This document shows, piece by piece, positions 12,518-13,228 of a stretch of DNA of 13,228 bases. Each line of letters starts with the position of its first letter. Position 1 is the stretch's first letter. The stretch is from DASZYF01 sp035545535 (GTDB lineage Bacteria; Actinomycetota; Actinomycetes; Mycobacteriales; CAJCIY01). Position numbers and translations under genes: made by a program. The stretch covers positions 1-13,228 of the forward strand of contig DASZYF010000215.1 in assembly GCA_035545535.1 (NCBI GenBank). Reading direction: 5' to 3'. A model generated the notes under the pieces. That model was not told where the DNA came from. It saw nothing but the letters and a program-made list of their open reading frames with translations, and searched no databases.

Positions 12518-13228
12518 TCGAGGTCACCCTGCTCGGCACCGGTCCGAGCGACGGCTGGCCCAACCCGTGGTGCACGTGCGCCTCGTGCCAGTGGGCGCGG
12601 GCGACACCGGGCGCGCGCCGCGGGCAGACCACCGCGCTCGTGGATCGCACGCTGCTCATCGACAGCGGCTCGGTGCGGCGGGCGCACGACGACCTCTCGT
12701 CGGTGCGCACGCTGCTGCTCACCCATGCGCACCCGGACCACACCGATCCGCAGCCTCTGCTGTGGCGGTCGTGGGTCGACCGCAGCCCGCTCGAGGTCGC
12801 GGGGCCGCCCGCGGCGCTGGACGTCTGTCGCGGCTGGACGGAGGCCGACGTGACGTGGCGGCCGCTGCACGCCGGCGACGAGGTCGTGCTCGCGAGCGGG
12901 CACCGCGTGCGGGCGCTGCCGGCCGAGCACGACCCCGCGATGGGTCCGCCGTTGCTGTACGACATCGACGAGCGGTTGCTCGTGCTGTGGGACACGGCAC
13001 CTCCGCTGCCGGCGATCTCGGGACCGGCCCGCGAGGTCGTGCTGCTCGAGTGCACGAGCGGCGACGGCCCGGACCTGCCCGGCCACCACGGCTTCACGGC
13101 GTTCGCGCGCTCGATCGCGGAGCTGCGGCGCGACGGCGCGGTCGACGACCGCACGGCCGTCGTGCCGGTGCACCTCGGCCACCGCAACCCGCACGGCGAC
13201 GAGCTCGAGCGCCGGTTCGCCGCGATCG
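12514..13228 (+). CDS. Metallo-beta-lactamase-fold protein, 3' end outside window (possible CobU fusion)
   Basis: The first 238 residues are visible and the frame is open at the window end. The metal site is complete: THAHPDH (His71, His73, Asp75, His76), AEH (His139), WDT (Asp160) and PVHLGH (His220 or His223). A Cys cluster PWCTCASC (Cys20, 22, 25) near the start resembles the structural zinc site of PhnP-type hydrolases. In Streptomyces I recall this N-terminal domain (start E-TLLGTG-P-DG-P-P-C-CASC) fused to the CobU kinase/guanylyltransferase, which salvages cobinamide. A CobU domain could therefore follow beyond 13228, but this is not visible. GTG 12514 overlaps the S component stop by four bases, so it is part of the same operon. 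Confidence 0.85.
   Translation, partial: MIEVTLLGTGPSDGWPNPWCTCASCQWARATPGARRGQTTALVDRTLLIDSGSVRRAHDDLSSVRTLLLTHAHPDHTDPQPLLWRSWVDRSPLEVAGPPAALDVCRGWTEADVTWRPLHAGDEVVLASGHRVRALPAEHDPAMGPPLLYDIDERLLVLWDTAPPLPAISGPAREVVLLECTSGDGPDLPGHHGFTAFARSIAELRRDGAVDDRTAVVPVHLGHRNPHGDELERRFAAI

Noticed and set aside
12331..13194. Minus-strand open frames opposite the MBL-fold gene
   Set aside because: The plus frame has a full MBL metal site and an operon overlap. The minus frames have no motifs.
1..13228. Mobile elements, tRNA or rRNA genes, phage genes
   Set aside because: No transposase, integrase, terminal inverted repeats, tRNA-like folds or attachment sites were seen. Composition is uniform throughout.

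Overview
The window comes from a very GC-rich actinobacterium. GTG starts are frequent, genes overlap at their stop and start codons, and the GC bias at third codon positions is extreme. NadA has the long Streptomyces-type N-terminus. From memory, the block adoK / erpA / glycerate kinase-like / DUF3043 follows the gene neighbourhood of Mycobacterium tuberculosis Rv2202c to Rv2206, here with nadA inserted. I cannot assign a genus.

Left part (1-2580): the end of a cysteine desulfurase and a TusA-like sulfur carrier run on the plus strand. They converge on a minus-strand adenosine kinase (adoK). A 174-bp divergent intergenic region carries a helically spaced GTAG/CTAC array and serves adoK and a 66-residue protein of unknown function. 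That small gene converges on erpA (minus) across a strong two-way terminator hairpin.

Middle (2581-6739): a glycerate kinase-family gene lies upstream of erpA on the minus strand. It is divergent from nadA, which overlaps a DUF3043 membrane protein gene. The nadA leader holds two copies of a 20-bp direct repeat. A Kvbeta/YghZ-like aldo/keto reductase with a probable leaderless promoter follows, converging on a 65-residue conserved-looking small protein.

Right part (6740-13228): this is the most interesting block, a probable vitamin B12 acquisition operon. A cobalamin riboswitch ends in a hairpin that buries the Shine-Dalgarno sequence of the first gene. Six tightly packed genes follow: (1) a secreted alpha/alpha-barrel repeat protein, (2) a secreted, membrane-anchored protein with a DUF4430/SCO2322-like domain, (3) an ECF T component, (4) a fused double ATPase, (5) an ECF S component, (6) a metallo-beta-lactamase-fold protein cut by the window end, which may be the N-terminal half of a CobU fusion. 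Proteins 1 and 2 together match the two-domain plan of animal intrinsic factor and transcobalamin (alpha barrel plus small beta domain), here split into two polypeptides. The idea that they capture corrinoid outside the cell and hand it to the ECF importer is an inference, but several lines of evidence converge on it.
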